Shown in pieces: positions 34,360 through 44,146 of a stretch of DNA of 64,000 nt. The position numbers and the translations under genes were made by a program. The stretch lies in contig CAVRGN010000005.1 of assembly GCA_963720725.1 (NCBI GenBank), positions 124,001 through 188,000 on the forward strand, written 5' to 3'. The stretch is from Benzoatithermus sp963720725. Its GTDB lineage: Bacteria > Pseudomonadota > Alphaproteobacteria > Geminicoccales > Geminicoccaceae. Positions within the stretch are counted from its first letter, which is position 1. Each line of letters opens with the position of its first letter. The notes under the pieces are model-generated. The model searched no databases. It was not told the origin of the DNA and was given only the letters and a program-made list of their open reading frames with translations.

Positions 34360-35937
34360 ATGACCAGTGTTGACACCGACCAGACCGTGCCCGTGGCACC
34401 GCCCGAGCGCGTGATCATCTTCGATACCACCTTGCGCGACGGCGAGCAGTCCCCTGGCTGCTCGATGACCACGCCCGAAAAGCTGCGCGTCGCCGAGGTC
34501 CTCGAGGCCATGGGCGTCGACGTGATCGAGGCCGGATTTCCGATCGCGTCGGATGGCGATTTCGAGGCCGTCCACGAGATCGCCAAGCTGCTCCGCAATT
34601 CCGTGGTCTGCGGCCTCGCCCGCGCCGCCGCCGGTGACATCGACCGCGCCGCGGAGGCGCTGCAGCCGGCCGAGCGACGTCGTATCCACACCTTCATCGG
34701 CACGTCGCCCCTGCACCGCAAGTACCAGCTGCAGCTGGAAGCCGACGAGGTGCACCAGCGGGTGATCGACAGCGTCACTCGCGCCCGCCGCTACACCGAC
34801 GACGTCGAGTGGAGTGCGATGGACGCCTCGCGTACCGAGCCCGATTTCCTGTTCCGCTGCATCGAGAGCGCCATCGCCAGCGGCGCCAACACGATCAACA
34901 TCCCCGACACGGTGGGCTACGCCTATCCCGAGGAGTTTGCCGACCTGATCCGCGAGATCAGGAACAGCGTGCCCAACATCGACCGGGCGGTGCTGTCGGT
35001 GCATTGCCACAACGATCTGGGCCTCGCGGTCGCCAACTCGCTGCTGGCCGTCGACGCGGGGGCAAGGCAGATCGAGTGCACGATCAACGGCATCGGGGAA
35101 CGCGCCGGCAACTGCGCGCTCGAGGAGGTCGTGATGGCCATGCGGGTGCGCTCCGACCGCCTGCCCTACGAAAGCCGGATCGTGACCCAGGAGATCATGA
35201 AGGCCTCGCGCCTGATCTCGGCGATCACCGGCTTCCAGGTGCAGCCGAACAAGGCCATCGTGGGCATGAACGCGTTCGCCCACGAGAGCGGCATCCATCA
35301 GGACGGCGTGCTCAAGAACGCCCAGACCTACGAGATCATGCGGCCGGAGGATGTCGGCCTGTTCCGCTCCAACTTGGTCATGGGCAAGCATTCCGGCCGC
35401 CATGCCTTCAAGAAGAAGCTGGAGGAATTGGGCTACGAGCTGGGCGAGAATGCGCTCAACGATGCCTTCATCCGCTTCAAGGCCTTGGCCGACAAGAAGA
35501 AGGAGATCTTCGACGAGGATCTCGTGGCGCTCGTGGACGACGAGATCCACAATGCCGACCAGCATGTCCGCTTCGTCAGCCTCTACGTCCAGTGCGGCTC
35601 CAAGATTCGGCCGACCGCCGAACTGGAGCTCGAGGTCGACGGAACCCGCCGCTCGGCCGTGCAGACCGGCGACGGCCCGGTGGACGCGACCTTCAAGGCT
35701 ATCCGCCAGATCTTTCCCCACGAGGCGGGCCTCGCACTGTTCCAGATCCACGCCGTCACCGAGGGCACCGACGCACAGGCGGAAGTGACGGTCCGGCTGG
35801 AAGAGGACGGCAAGCTCGTGACCGGGCAGGCGGCGGATACCGACACCCTGGTGGCGGCGGCGCAGGCCTATCTCGCGGCCTTGAACCGGCTCCTCACCAA
35901 GCGCGAGAAGACGGCTCCGGCGGCCATGTCCGCCTGA
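34360..35937 (+). CDS. leuA: 2-isopropylmalate synthase
   Basis: First committed enzyme of leucine synthesis, condensing 2-oxoisovalerate with acetyl-CoA. The 525-residue product has the catalytic barrel start IIFDTTLRDGEQSPGCSM, the metal-binding SVHCHNDLGLA, the active-site region GIGERAGNCALEEVVMA and ESGIHQDGVLKN. The C-terminal LeuA allosteric domain (leucine feedback) is at about 400-510. ATG 34360 fits the family length; a TTG at 34321 adds 13 residues. It is followed by a strong hairpin and then mreB. Confidence 0.96.
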   Translation: MTSVDTDQTVPVAPPERVIIFDTTLRDGEQSPGCSMTTPEKLRVAEVLEAMGVDVIEAGFPIASDGDFEAVHEIAKLLRNSVVCGLARAAAGDIDRAAEALQPAERRRIHTFIGTSPLHRKYQLQLEADEVHQRVIDSVTRARRYTDDVEWSAMDASRTEPDFLFRCIESAIASGANTINIPDTVGYAYPEEFADLIREIRNSVPNIDRAVLSVHCHNDLGLAVANSLLAVDAGARQIECTINGIGERAGNCALEEVVMAMRVRSDRLPYESRIVTQEIMKASRLISAITGFQVQPNKAIVGMNAFAHESGIHQDGVLKNAQTYEIMRPEDVGLFRSNLVMGKHSGRHAFKKKLEELGYELGENALNDAFIRFKALADKKKEIFDEDLVALVDDEIHNADQHVRFVSLYVQCGSKIRPTAELELEVDGTRRSAVQTGDGPVDATFKAIRQIFPHEAGLALFQIHAVTEGTDAQAEVTVRLEEDGKLVTGQAADTDTLVAAAQAYLAALNRLLTKREKTAPAAMSA

Positions 35938-35944
35938 GCCGAGG

Positions 35945-35975
35945 CTCCGGCCGCGGCGCGCCGCCGCGGCCGGAG
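35945..35975 (+). terminator. 13-bp perfect hairpin after leuA
   Basis: The arms at 35945-35957 and 35963-35975 are exact complements (CTCCGGCCGCGGC and its reverse complement) with a 5-base loop, starting 8 bp after the leuA stop. No U-tract follows. It is very stable and is the likely boundary between leuA and the mreB operon. Confidence 0.6.
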
Positions 35976-36075
35976 ATCGAGTAGCGGCGCCAACAATTGA
36001 TCCCGGCGGGGCGGTCGCGTACCGCTTCGCCAGCCTCGGTCGGTCCGGAGCGACGCAGCCACGGACTGGGACCAG

Positions 36076-37116
36076 ATGTTAGCAAGGATCCTCGGCCTGT
36101 TTTCCGCCGACATGGCGATCGACCTCGGCACGGCCAACACGCTCGTCTACGTCAAGGGCCGAGGGATCGTCCTCAACGAGCCCTCGGTGGTGGCGATCGC
36201 CACCAGCCGCGGCAAGCGTCAGGTCCTCGCCGTCGGCGAGGAGGCCAAGCAGATGGTCGGGCGAACGCCCGGCAACATCGAGGCCATCCGGCCCTTGCGG
36301 GACGGCGTCATAGCCGACTTCGAGGTCTCCGAGGAGATGATCAAGCATTTCATCCGCAGGGTGCATCCGCGCCGCGGCTTCGCCAGCCCGCGCGTGGTGA
36401 TCTGTGTGCCCTCCGGTTCGACCGCGGTCGAGCGGCGCGCCATCCAGGAGAGCGCCGAGAGCGCCGGGGCGCGGCGCGTGTTCCTGGTCGAAGAGCCGAT
36501 GGCGGCGGCCCTCGGCGCCGGCCTGCCGGTCACCGAGCCCACGGGCTCGATGGTGGTCGACATCGGCGGCGGGACCACCGAGGTCGCGATCCTGTCCCTG
36601 GGTGGGATCGTCTACGCCAAGTCGATCCGCGTCGGCGGCAACAAGATGGACGAGGCGATCATCAGTTATGTCCGGCGCAACCACAGCCTCCTGATCGGCG
36701 AGGCCACCGCCGAGGCGGTCAAGATCCGGATCGGCTCGGCCTGCCTGCCTGAGGACGGCCAGGGCGAGGTCATCGAGATTCGCGGCCGCGACCTGATGAA
36801 CGGGGTGCCCAAGGAGATCGTGATCAGCCAGCGCCAGATCGCCGAGGGGCTGGCCGAGCCGGTCAACTCGATCATCGAGGCGGTCAAGGTGGCGCTGGAG
36901 CATACCGCACCCGAGCTGTCCGCCGACATCGTCGACAAGGGGATCGTGCTGACCGGCGGCGGAGCGCTCCTGGGCAATCTCGACTTCGTGCTGCGCCACT
37001 CGACCGGGCTGCCGGTCAGCCTCGCCGACGAACCGCTGACCTGCGTGGCGCTCGGTACCGGCCGCTGTTTGGAGGAGATGGCCTTGCTGCGCGGGGTACT
37101 GCAAACGGCTTATTAA
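36076..37116 (+). CDS. mreB: rod-shape determining actin MreB
   Basis: Bacterial actin that forms membrane-bound filaments guiding lateral cell-wall synthesis. The 346-residue product has phosphate loop 1 MAIDLGTANTLVYVKG, the connecting VFLVEEPMAAALGAGLPV, phosphate loop 2 VVDIGGGTTEVAIL and the adenosine motif LTGGGALLGNLD. An N-terminal amphipathic segment (MLARILGLFS) probably binds the membrane. It is the first gene of mreB-mreC-mreD-mrdA-rodA. Confidence 0.97.
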   Translation: MLARILGLFSADMAIDLGTANTLVYVKGRGIVLNEPSVVAIATSRGKRQVLAVGEEAKQMVGRTPGNIEAIRPLRDGVIADFEVSEEMIKHFIRRVHPRRGFASPRVVICVPSGSTAVERRAIQESAESAGARRVFLVEEPMAAALGAGLPVTEPTGSMVVDIGGGTTEVAILSLGGIVYAKSIRVGGNKMDEAIISYVRRNHSLLIGEATAEAVKIRIGSACLPEDGQGEVIEIRGRDLMNGVPKEIVISQRQIAEGLAEPVNSIIEAVKVALEHTAPELSADIVDKGIVLTGGGALLGNLDFVLRHSTGLPVSLADEPLTCVALGTGRCLEEMALLRGVLQTAY

Positions 37117-37128
37117 TCTAGAGTAGAA

Positions 37129-38031
37129 TTGCGCGTGGCATATTCATCTGCTAGCTCTTCGACGATGGCAATGCTCCCGCGCTCCCAGTCTTGGACCCCC
37201 TTGGTCGGGCAGTTGCGTGCGCTGTTCGGGCGCTCGACGCTGGGGCTGCTCGTCGGCCTGTCGCTGCTGCTTCTGGTGCTCGGCAAGGCGGACATGCGCC
37301 TGGCGAACTATGCCGGCGAGCGGCTCACCGACACGGTCGTCCCGGCGCTGGCCGCGCTGGACCGGCCAGTCGTCGCGGTCCGCCAGCTGTTCGACCGGGT
37401 CGGCGGGTTGCTGGCGGCCTACGAGGAGAACGCGCGCCTGCGCGAGGAGAACCGGCGGCTGCTGAGGTGGCAAACCGAGGCCGCGCGTCTGGCGGTCGAG
37501 AACCGCGCCCTGCAGCGGATGCTGGCCGTCCCGACGGTCGATCGTCCGCTGCGCTCGCTGACCGCCCGGGTCGTCGGCGATTCCGGCGGTGCCTTCGTGC
37601 GTGCGCTGCTCTTGGACGCCGGCAGCGAGCAGGGCGTCGTGCGCGGCATGGCCGCCGTTACGCCTGCGGGCCTGGTCGGCCGGGTCATCGACGTCGGCGA
37701 GCGCAGTGCCCGCGTCCTCCTGATCACCGACTTCAACTCGGAAATTCCGGTCGTGGTCGAGAACTCGGGCGATCACGCACTGCTGGAGGGGGACAACTCG
37801 CCCCTGCCGAGCTTGCGGTTCCTGCCGCTGGATCCGGGCTTCGCGGCCGGGGACCGCGTGTTGACCTCGGGACGTGGCGGCCTGCTGCCCGCCGGGCTCG
37901 CGGTGGGCAGCATCGAGGCCGGCGATGGCGCCCGCCTGCGCGTGCGGCCGTTCGTCGACTGGACCCGTCTGGACTATGTGGCGCTGCTCGGTGTGTCGGC
38001 CGTCCCGCCGCCCGGAGCACCGGCCTCGTGA
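37129..38031 (+). CDS. mreC: rod-shape determining protein MreC
   Basis: Bitopic periplasmic scaffold of the elongasome that contacts PBP2. The roughly 300-residue product has a short cytoplasmic N-terminus, a transmembrane helix (TLGLLVGLSLLLLVLG), a coiled coil (YEENARLREENRRLLRWQTE) and the beta domain with GGAFVRALLLDAGSEQGV and GLVGRVIDVGERSARVLLITD. The start is uncertain: TTG 37129 (GAG 5 bases upstream), GTG 37135 or ATG 37165 are all possible. The TGA overlaps the mreD GTG. Confidence 0.92.
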   Translation: MRVAYSSASSSTMAMLPRSQSWTPLVGQLRALFGRSTLGLLVGLSLLLLVLGKADMRLANYAGERLTDTVVPALAALDRPVVAVRQLFDRVGGLLAAYEENARLREENRRLLRWQTEAARLAVENRALQRMLAVPTVDRPLRSLTARVVGDSGGAFVRALLLDAGSEQGVVRGMAAVTPAGLVGRVIDVGERSARVLLITDFNSEIPVVVENSGDHALLEGDNSPLPSLRFLPLDPGFAAGDRVLTSGRGGLLPAGLAVGSIEAGDGARLRVRPFVDWTRLDYVALLGVSAVPPPGAPAS

Positions 38032-38516
38032 CCGGCGCGTTGCTGCCCGTCCTGACTATGGCGGGCGCGCTGCTGCTCGATCTGCTGCCCCTGCCGGAGG
38101 CACCCGCGCCCTGGCTCCTGCTCGCCATGTTTTACCGCTGGGCCGTCGCCGGGCCAGGGCGGCTGTCGCCGCTCGTCACCTTCGCATTCGGCTGCGCCGC
38201 CGATGCTCTAGCGGGGATACCATTGGGCGTGACCGCCGCGGCGCTGCTGGTGGCCCAGGCGCTGATCCGCCCGTGGCAGCGCTGGCTGCGGCGCCAACCC
38301 TGGCCGGTCGCGTGGCTGGTCTTCCCTATCGTCGCGGCTCTGGTGGCCGGCCTGCGCTGGATCATCCTGTCTCTGCTCATGGGACGGATGCTGCCCGCCG
38401 CACCGGTGGTGGCCGAAGCTGCGCTGTCGGTCGCCGTCTATCCCCTGGCCGCCGGTCTGGTGACGCTGCTGACGGGCAAGGATCCGGCCACCGCCCATGC
38501 AGCAGCCCGAGGCTGA
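38028..38516 (+). CDS. mreD: rod-shape determining protein MreD
   Basis: Polytopic inner-membrane subunit of the elongasome. The 162-residue product has about five hydrophobic segments, including TMAGALLLDLLPLPEAPAPW, LVTFAFGCAADALAGIPLG, which is typical of MreD, and AEAALSVAVYPLAAGLVTLL. The GTG start at 38028 overlaps the mreC stop (GTGA), and the end overlaps the mrdA start by 20 bp, so all three should be coupled. Confidence 0.9.
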   Translation: MTGALLPVLTMAGALLLDLLPLPEAPAPWLLLAMFYRWAVAGPGRLSPLVTFAFGCAADALAGIPLGVTAAALLVAQALIRPWQRWLRRQPWPVAWLVFPIVAALVAGLRWIILSLLMGRMLPAAPVVAEAALSVAVYPLAAGLVTLLTGKDPATAHAAARG

Positions 38517-40336
38517 GCGCACCCGCACCTTCGTGCGCCGCGCCGTGGCGCTGGGCGGCGCGCAGCTGGCGTTCTTCGGCGTGCTCGCCGCGCGGCTCCA
38601 CTACCTCCAGGTCGAGCGCGGCGCCGACTACGCCCTGCTCGCCGAGGACAACCGCGCCAACCAGCGGCTGCTGATCCCGCCGCGCGGTTCGATCGTCGAC
38701 CGCCTCGGCCGGCCGCTGGCGCGCAACCTCCCGACCTACCGCATCCAGGTAATTCCCGAGCGGGCACGCGACCTCGCCGACGTGCTGCGCCGGCTGGCGG
38801 CGCTGGTGGACCTGCCACAGGCGCGTATCGAGGCGGTGCTGGCGGAGGCGAGTATGCGACCGGCGTTCGTGCCCCTGCCGGTGCGCGACGACCTGGATTG
38901 GAACGAGGTCGCCCGCATCGCCGTGCGCACCCCCGAGCTGCCGGGCGTGGTGCTGGAATTCGGGGCTGTTGCGGACCTACCCGGCGGGAACGGCGCTGGC
39001 GCACGTGATCGGCTATGTCGGTGCCGTGAATCCCGCGGAACAGAAGCAGGACGACGACCCGCTCCTCCTCCTGCCGGAGTTCCGCATCGGCAAGAGCGGG
39101 ATCGAGCACAGCTACGACCGGGTGCTGCGAGGCCGCGCCGGGTTCCGGCGGGTCGAGGTGAACGCCATCGGTCGCGAGATCCGCGAGCTCGACCGGCGCG
39201 AGGGCGTGGCCGGGTCGGAGGTCAGGCTGGCTCTCGACCTCGATCTCCAGCGATTCTGCGTGGCCCGGCTGTCTGCGGAGCTCTCGGCCAGTGCGGTGGT
39301 GATCGACGTCCGCACCGGCGGGGTGATGGCGCTGGCCTCGGTCCCGAGCTACGACCCGACGATCTTCACCGGCGGCCTGCGGGCGAGCACTTGGCGCGAC
39401 CTGCGCGACAATCCGCGCACGCCCCTGGTCAACAAGTGCATCCGCGGCCAGTACCCGCCCGGCTCGACCTTCAAGATGGTCACCGCACTGGCGGCGCTCG
39501 AAGCCGGGATCACGCCGGCGCACCAGGTGTTCTGCCCCGGTCATCTGAGCCTAGGTCGCGCCGTGTTCCACTGCTGGCGCGAGCATGGTCACGGGCGTAT
39601 CGCCATGGTCCAGGCCCTCGGCCAGTCCTGCGACGTCTTCTTCTACGATGTCGCCCGCCGGGTCGGGATCGACGCCATCGCCGCCATGGCCGGGCGCCTG
39701 GGCCTGGGCGCACCTTCGGGCATCGACCTGCCCGGCGAGCAGCCGGGCCTGATCCCGACCACCGCCTGGAAGCGGGCGACCCTAGGCCAGCCCTGGCAGA
39801 AGGGCGAGACGTTGGTCTGCGGCATCGGCCAGGGCTTCGTCTCGGCCACGCCGCTGCAGCTCGCGGTCATGGCCGCCCGCCTGGCCAATGGGGGCAAAGC
39901 CGTTGCTCCGTGGCTGGTCACGCCGCCGACGGCGCCGCCCGCGGCCATCGGCGTGCCGCAGAGTTCGCTCGATGTCGTGCTGAGCGGGATGCGCGAGGTC
40001 GTGCACGGGGCCAGAGGCACGGCGCGCGCCGCCGATCCCGGCCTGCCCGGCGTGGAGATGGGCGGCAAGACCGGCACCGCCCAGGTCCGCCGCATCTCGC
40101 GTGCCGCGCGCGCCTCGGGCAGCCACAAGCGCAAGGACATCCCCTGGGGCGAGCGCGATCACGCGCTCTTCGTCTGCTGCGCGCCGCTGGCTAGTCCACG
40201 CTACGCGGTGGCCGTCGTGGTCGAGCATGGCATGAGCGGGTCCAAGACCGCCTCGCCCATTGCGCGCGACATCATGCGCAAGGCCCTGGAGCTCGATCCG
40301 GCCGCCGGCCTGCACGGCGGGCCCGGCACGGCATGA
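38497..40336 (+). CDS. mrdA: penicillin-binding protein 2, with a frameshift in a G-run at 38962-38965
   Basis: Peptidoglycan transpeptidase of the elongasome. The N-terminal part (from ATG 38497) has a membrane anchor, the LHYLQVERGADYALLAEDNR pedestal motif and RGSIVDRLGRPLARNLPTY. The frame is lost after PGVVLEFG. The next frame continues precisely with LLRTYPAGTALAHVIGYVG and runs to 40336. Reading three instead of four Gs at 38962-38965 restores one 612-residue frame. The catalytic motifs are all in the second part: PPGSTFK (nucleophile Ser), SCD, and KTGTAQ. Because PBP2 is normally essential in rod-shaped cells, an inserted base in the sequence is more likely than true inactivation. 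The stop overlaps rodA (ATGA). Confidence 0.9.
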
Positions 40337-41484
40337 GCGGCCCCGCGCTGCCGCGACTGCGGGCGGTCGAGCTCACCCCCGGGGAGAAGCTGCGGGCGCT
40401 CCATTGGCCGCTGGTCGGTCTGCTCCTGGCGATCGGCGCGGTCGGCTACGCCATGCTCTACTCGGCCGCGGGCGGCGCGCACGGACCCTGGGCGTGGCGC
40501 CACGGCGTGCGGCTGGCTGTCGGCTTCCCGGTCATGCTGGCCGTGGCCCTGATCGAGCCGCGCTGGTGGTTTCGGCTGGCCTATCCCTGCTACGGCGCGG
40601 TGCTGGCCATGCTCGTGGCCGTCGACGTGCTGGGCGAGATCAACAAGGGCGCCCAGCGCTGGCTCGACCTCGGCTTCATGCAGCTCCAGCCCTCGGAGCT
40701 GATGAAGGTGGCCCTGGTCCTGGCGCTGGCCCGCTACTTCCACGCCGCCTACCTCGACGATCTCAGGCGGCTGTGGCCGCTGCTGCCGGCCGTCCTGCTG
40801 ATCCTGGCACCGGCGGGCCTGGTCCTGATCCAGCCCGATCTCGGCACCGCGGTGACGCTCCTGGTCAGCGGCACCGCGCTCCTGTTCATGGCCGGCGTGC
40901 CCTTGTGGCTGTTCGTGGCGGTGGGCCTGCTCGGCGCCGGCGCCGTCCCGGTGCTGTGGGCCAATCTCCACGACTACCAGCGCCAGCGCGTCTTCACCTT
41001 TCTCGACCCGGAGGCCGACCCCCTGGGCTCGGGCTACCACATCATCCAATCCAAGATCGCCCTCGGCTCCGGCGGGTTCTGGGGCCGGGGCTATCTGCAG
41101 GGCAGCCAGGCGCAGCTCAGCTTCCTGCCGGAAAAGCACACCGACTTCGCGTTCACCATGCTGGGCGAGGAGCTGGGCTTCGTCGGCGCGGTCGCGGTGC
41201 TGACCCTGTTCCTCCTCGTCGTCCTGCTGGGACTCGTCGCCGCCTTGCGCGCCCCCAGCCAGTTCGGCCGCCTGCTCGCGGTCGGCGTCGTGCTCAACCT
41301 GTTCGTCTACGTCGCCATCAACGTCTCGATGGTGACCGGCCTGATCCCGGTCGTCGGCGTCCCGCTGCCCCTGATCTCCTATGGCGGCACCGCCATGCTC
41401 ACCCTGGTCTTCAGCCTGGGACTGCTCCTCTCGGTCGACCTGCACCGCCACGCCGCCATCCCCCGCTATCCGGTCGATCTCTGA
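40333..41484 (+). CDS. rodA: SEDS peptidoglycan polymerase RodA
   Basis: Glycosyltransferase of the elongasome that polymerises lipid II with PBP2. The 383-residue protein has about ten transmembrane helices. Family motifs are INKGAQRWLDLGFMQLQPSE near residue 117 with the catalytic Asp region following the fourth loop, IQPDLGTAVTLL, FLPEKHTDFAFTMLGEELGF and GVPLPLISYGGTAML. The start overlaps the mrdA stop. It is the last gene of the shape operon. Confidence 0.96.
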   Translation: MSGPALPRLRAVELTPGEKLRALHWPLVGLLLAIGAVGYAMLYSAAGGAHGPWAWRHGVRLAVGFPVMLAVALIEPRWWFRLAYPCYGAVLAMLVAVDVLGEINKGAQRWLDLGFMQLQPSELMKVALVLALARYFHAAYLDDLRRLWPLLPAVLLILAPAGLVLIQPDLGTAVTLLVSGTALLFMAGVPLWLFVAVGLLGAGAVPVLWANLHDYQRQRVFTFLDPEADPLGSGYHIIQSKIALGSGGFWGRGYLQGSQAQLSFLPEKHTDFAFTMLGEELGFVGAVAVLTLFLLVVLLGLVAALRAPSQFGRLLAVGVVLNLFVYVAINVSMVTGLIPVVGVPLPLISYGGTAMLTLVFSLGLLLSVDLHRHAAIPRYPVDL

Positions 41485-41558
41485 GCGGCCGCGCGGGTTT
41501 ACGTGCTGGTGCGTTCGGTCTAAGCGGCAGGCTCGATCGCGCAGCAGGAGAGGGCGGC

Positions 41559-43235
41559 ATGGCGAGCGGACCACGCACCGGGGGCAGGATCCTCGTCGAC
41601 CAGCTCCGCCTCCAGGGCGTCGAGACCGTCTTCGGCGTGCCTGGGGAGAGCTACCTCGAGGTCCTGGACGCGTTGCACGACACGCCCGAGATCCGCTTCG
41701 TCATCTGCCGCCAGGAGGGCGGAGCGGCGATGATGGCGACTGCGCATGGCGAGCTCACCGGGCGTCCCGGCATCGCCATGGTGACCCGCGGACCCGGTGC
41801 CACCAACGCCAGCGCCGGGGTCCACATCGCCCAGCAGGACAGCGTGCCGATGATCCTGTTCATCGGCCAGATCGACCGCGGCAGCCGCGAGCGGGACACC
41901 TTCCAGGAGGTGGACTACCGCCGCATGTTCGGCGGCATGGCCAAGTGGGTGGCGGAGATCGAGGATCCGGCGCGTATCCCGGAGTTCGTCCACCGCGCCT
42001 TCGCCACCGCCGTCTCCGGCCGCCCCGGGCCGGTGGTCCTGGCCCTGCCGGAGGACATGCTGGTCGAGGCCGCCAGCGTCCCCGACGGGCGGCCGGCGGC
42101 ACCTGTCGAGCCCGCGCCCGCCGCCGCGGCCATGGCCGAGCTGCGGAGCCTGCTCGCCCGCGCCGAGCGGCCGTTCGTCATCCTGGGCGGCGGCGGCTGG
42201 AGCGACGCCGGCACCGAGGCGCTCGCCCGCTTCCTCGACGCCAACGACCTGCCGGCCGCCTGCGGCTTCCGCCGCCAGGACCTCCTGCGCAACGACCACC
42301 GCTGCTATGCGGGCCATATCGGACTGGGCCCGAACCCGAAGCTCGCCGAGCGGATCGAGGCGGCCGACCTCGTCCTCGCCGTCGGCGCGAGGCTCGGCGA
42401 AACCACCAGCCAGAGCTTCACGCTCCTGCAGGTGCCGCGCCCGGCGCAAACCTTCGTTCACGTGCACAACGATCCCCAGGAGCTGGGGCGGGTCTATCAG
42501 CCCGATCTTGCCATCGTCTCCGGGCTCAACCGCTTCGCCGAGTCTGCGGCCGACCTCGCAGCCGTGCCCCGGCGGCCCTGGGCCAATGCCACCAGCGACG
42601 CCCATGCCGCTGAGCTTGCATGGCGGACGCCGACGCGGATTGCCGGCGAACTTCAGCTGGGCGAGTTGGTGGCGTCACTCGCCGAGCGTCTGCCGCCCGG
42701 CACCATCGTCACCAACGGTGCCGGCAACTATGCCATCTGGGCGAACCGCCACTTTCCCTATCGTGGGCTCGGCACGCAGTTGGCCCCGACCTCGGGCTCG
42801 ATGGGCTACGGCCTGCCCGCCGCGATCGCCGCCAAGCTCGCCCAACCTGAGCGCACCGTGGTCTGCTTTGCGGGCGACGGCTGCTTCCTGATGACCGGCC
42901 AGGAGCTGGCGACTGCCGTCCAGCACGACCTCGCCATCGTCGTGATCGTGGTCGACAATGGCATGTACGGCACCATCCGCATGCACCAGGAGCGCGAGCA
43001 TCCCGGCCGGGTGTCCGGCACGGCACTCCGCAACCCCGACTTCGCCGCGCTTGCCCGCGCCTATGGCGCTTTCGGCGCCCGGGTCGAGACCACCGAGCAG
43101 TTCCTCCCCGCCTTCGACGAGGCGGTGGCCTCGGGCCGGCCGGCGTTGCTCCATCTCCTGCTCGATCCCGAAGCGATCACGCCCCGCGCAACCCTGGCCG
43201 GCCTGCGCGCGCAGGCGGTCGCGGCCGGCCGCTGA
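41559..43235 (+). CDS. ThDP-dependent enzyme of the acetolactate synthase-like family
   Basis: A 558-residue ThDP enzyme. The activating Glu53 is in ICRQEGGAAMMATAHGELTG, the loop is TRGPGATNASAGVHIAQQDS, and a ThDP-binding motif starts AGDGCFLMTGQELATA and ends VDNGMYGTIRMHQ. It belongs with the 'ThDP-binding protein' relatives of acetolactate synthase and lacks the RQWQ signature that ilvI carries. Possible substrates include 2-oxo acids for decarboxylation or carboligation. GGAGAGGG precedes the ATG. It follows rodA by 74 bp and converges on the SDR gene with 4 bp between stops. The reaction is not assignable. Confidence 0.85.
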   Translation: MASGPRTGGRILVDQLRLQGVETVFGVPGESYLEVLDALHDTPEIRFVICRQEGGAAMMATAHGELTGRPGIAMVTRGPGATNASAGVHIAQQDSVPMILFIGQIDRGSRERDTFQEVDYRRMFGGMAKWVAEIEDPARIPEFVHRAFATAVSGRPGPVVLALPEDMLVEAASVPDGRPAAPVEPAPAAAAMAELRSLLARAERPFVILGGGGWSDAGTEALARFLDANDLPAACGFRRQDLLRNDHRCYAGHIGLGPNPKLAERIEAADLVLAVGARLGETTSQSFTLLQVPRPAQTFVHVHNDPQELGRVYQPDLAIVSGLNRFAESAADLAAVPRRPWANATSDAHAAELAWRTPTRIAGELQLGELVASLAERLPPGTIVTNGAGNYAIWANRHFPYRGLGTQLAPTSGSMGYGLPAAIAAKLAQPERTVVCFAGDGCFLMTGQELATAVQHDLAIVVIVVDNGMYGTIRMHQEREHPGRVSGTALRNPDFAALARAYGAFGARVETTEQFLPAFDEAVASGRPALLHLLLDPEAITPRATLAGLRAQAVAAGR

Positions 43236-43239
43236 CCAC

Positions 43240-44127
43240 TCATTCCAGCTCCTGCGAGATCCAGCCGGTGACGGAGCGGTGCCGCGGCTTCCAGCCGAGG
43301 CGCTCCTTCGCGATTCGGCCGCGCACACGGCTGTTCGAGCCGAGCGAGAATACCGCCGTGCGCCGGCCCCAGACGGCGACCGCCTCGTCCGGCGGCATCG
43401 GCCGGGCGGGGCCGAGGCCGAGCTTGGCCGCGATCGCGCGCACCACCTCGCCCAGCGTCTCCTCGCCATTCTCGACATAGGCGAAGGTCCCGGGCTCGGC
43501 GTGGGCTAGCGCCAGTGCGTAGAGGTCCGCCATGTCCGCGACATGAACGTTCGACCACCGGTTCAGGCCGCGGCCGACGTAGCTCGCCACGCCCGACGCC
43601 TTGGCCTGGCGCACCAGCGCCGGGATCTGCACGCTCTGCGCCGGCGCCCCCATGCTGTGGCCGTAGATCATGCTGTTGCACAGGACGACCGAGCGGATGC
43701 CCGGGGCGTCGAGGACCAGCCGGTCGATCGCGACCCGCGCGACCTTGTCGGGCAGGGGCTCGAACTCGCTGTCCTCGCGGTAGATCCGGTCCGACGGCTC
43801 GCCCATGGCTTCGTCGCCGACGATGCTGCTGCCGCTGGTGTGCAGGAGCGGCTTGCCGGAGCCGGCGAGGCCGGTGATGAGCGCTTCGACCGCGACTCGG
43901 TGGTCGCTGCTCGCGGCGTTGACCACGCCGTCGGCCGCGCGAGCTTCGGCCTGGAGCAGTGTCACTTCGTCGAGCGAGCCCTGGACCACCTCGATGCCTT
44001 GTGCCGCCACCGCGTCGGCCTTCGCCTGGTCGCGGACCAGGCCACGGATCCGATGACCTTGCGCCATCAGGGTCGCAGCGACGGCCCCGCCGATGAAGCC
44101 GCCGGCGCCGGTGACGAAGATAAGCAC
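43240..44127 (-). CDS. atypical SDR / NAD(P)-dependent epimerase-dehydratase family protein
   Basis: A 295-residue extended or atypical short-chain dehydrogenase. The Rossmann motif TGAGGFIGGAVAATL is at residues 6-20. The substrate region includes LLHTSGSSIVGDEAMGE, and VVLCNSMIYGHSMG replaces the usual YxxxK site. NVHVADMADLYALALAHA is a typical family motif. It resembles nucleoside-sugar epimerase-like proteins of unknown substrate. It lies downstream of a glutamine synthetase-like gene on the same strand, 19 bp away. Confidence 0.82.
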   Translation of the reverse strand: MLIFVTGAGGFIGGAVAATLMAQGHRIRGLVRDQAKADAVAAQGIEVVQGSLDEVTLLQAEARAADGVVNAASSDHRVAVEALITGLAGSGKPLLHTSGSSIVGDEAMGEPSDRIYREDSEFEPLPDKVARVAIDRLVLDAPGIRSVVLCNSMIYGHSMGAPAQSVQIPALVRQAKASGVASYVGRGLNRWSNVHVADMADLYALALAHAEPGTFAYVENGEETLGEVVRAIAAKLGLGPARPMPPDEAVAVWGRRTAVFSLGSNSRVRGRIAKERLGWKPRHRSVTGWISQELE

Positions 44128-44146
44128 GCTCGACCGCCTCCGTACG

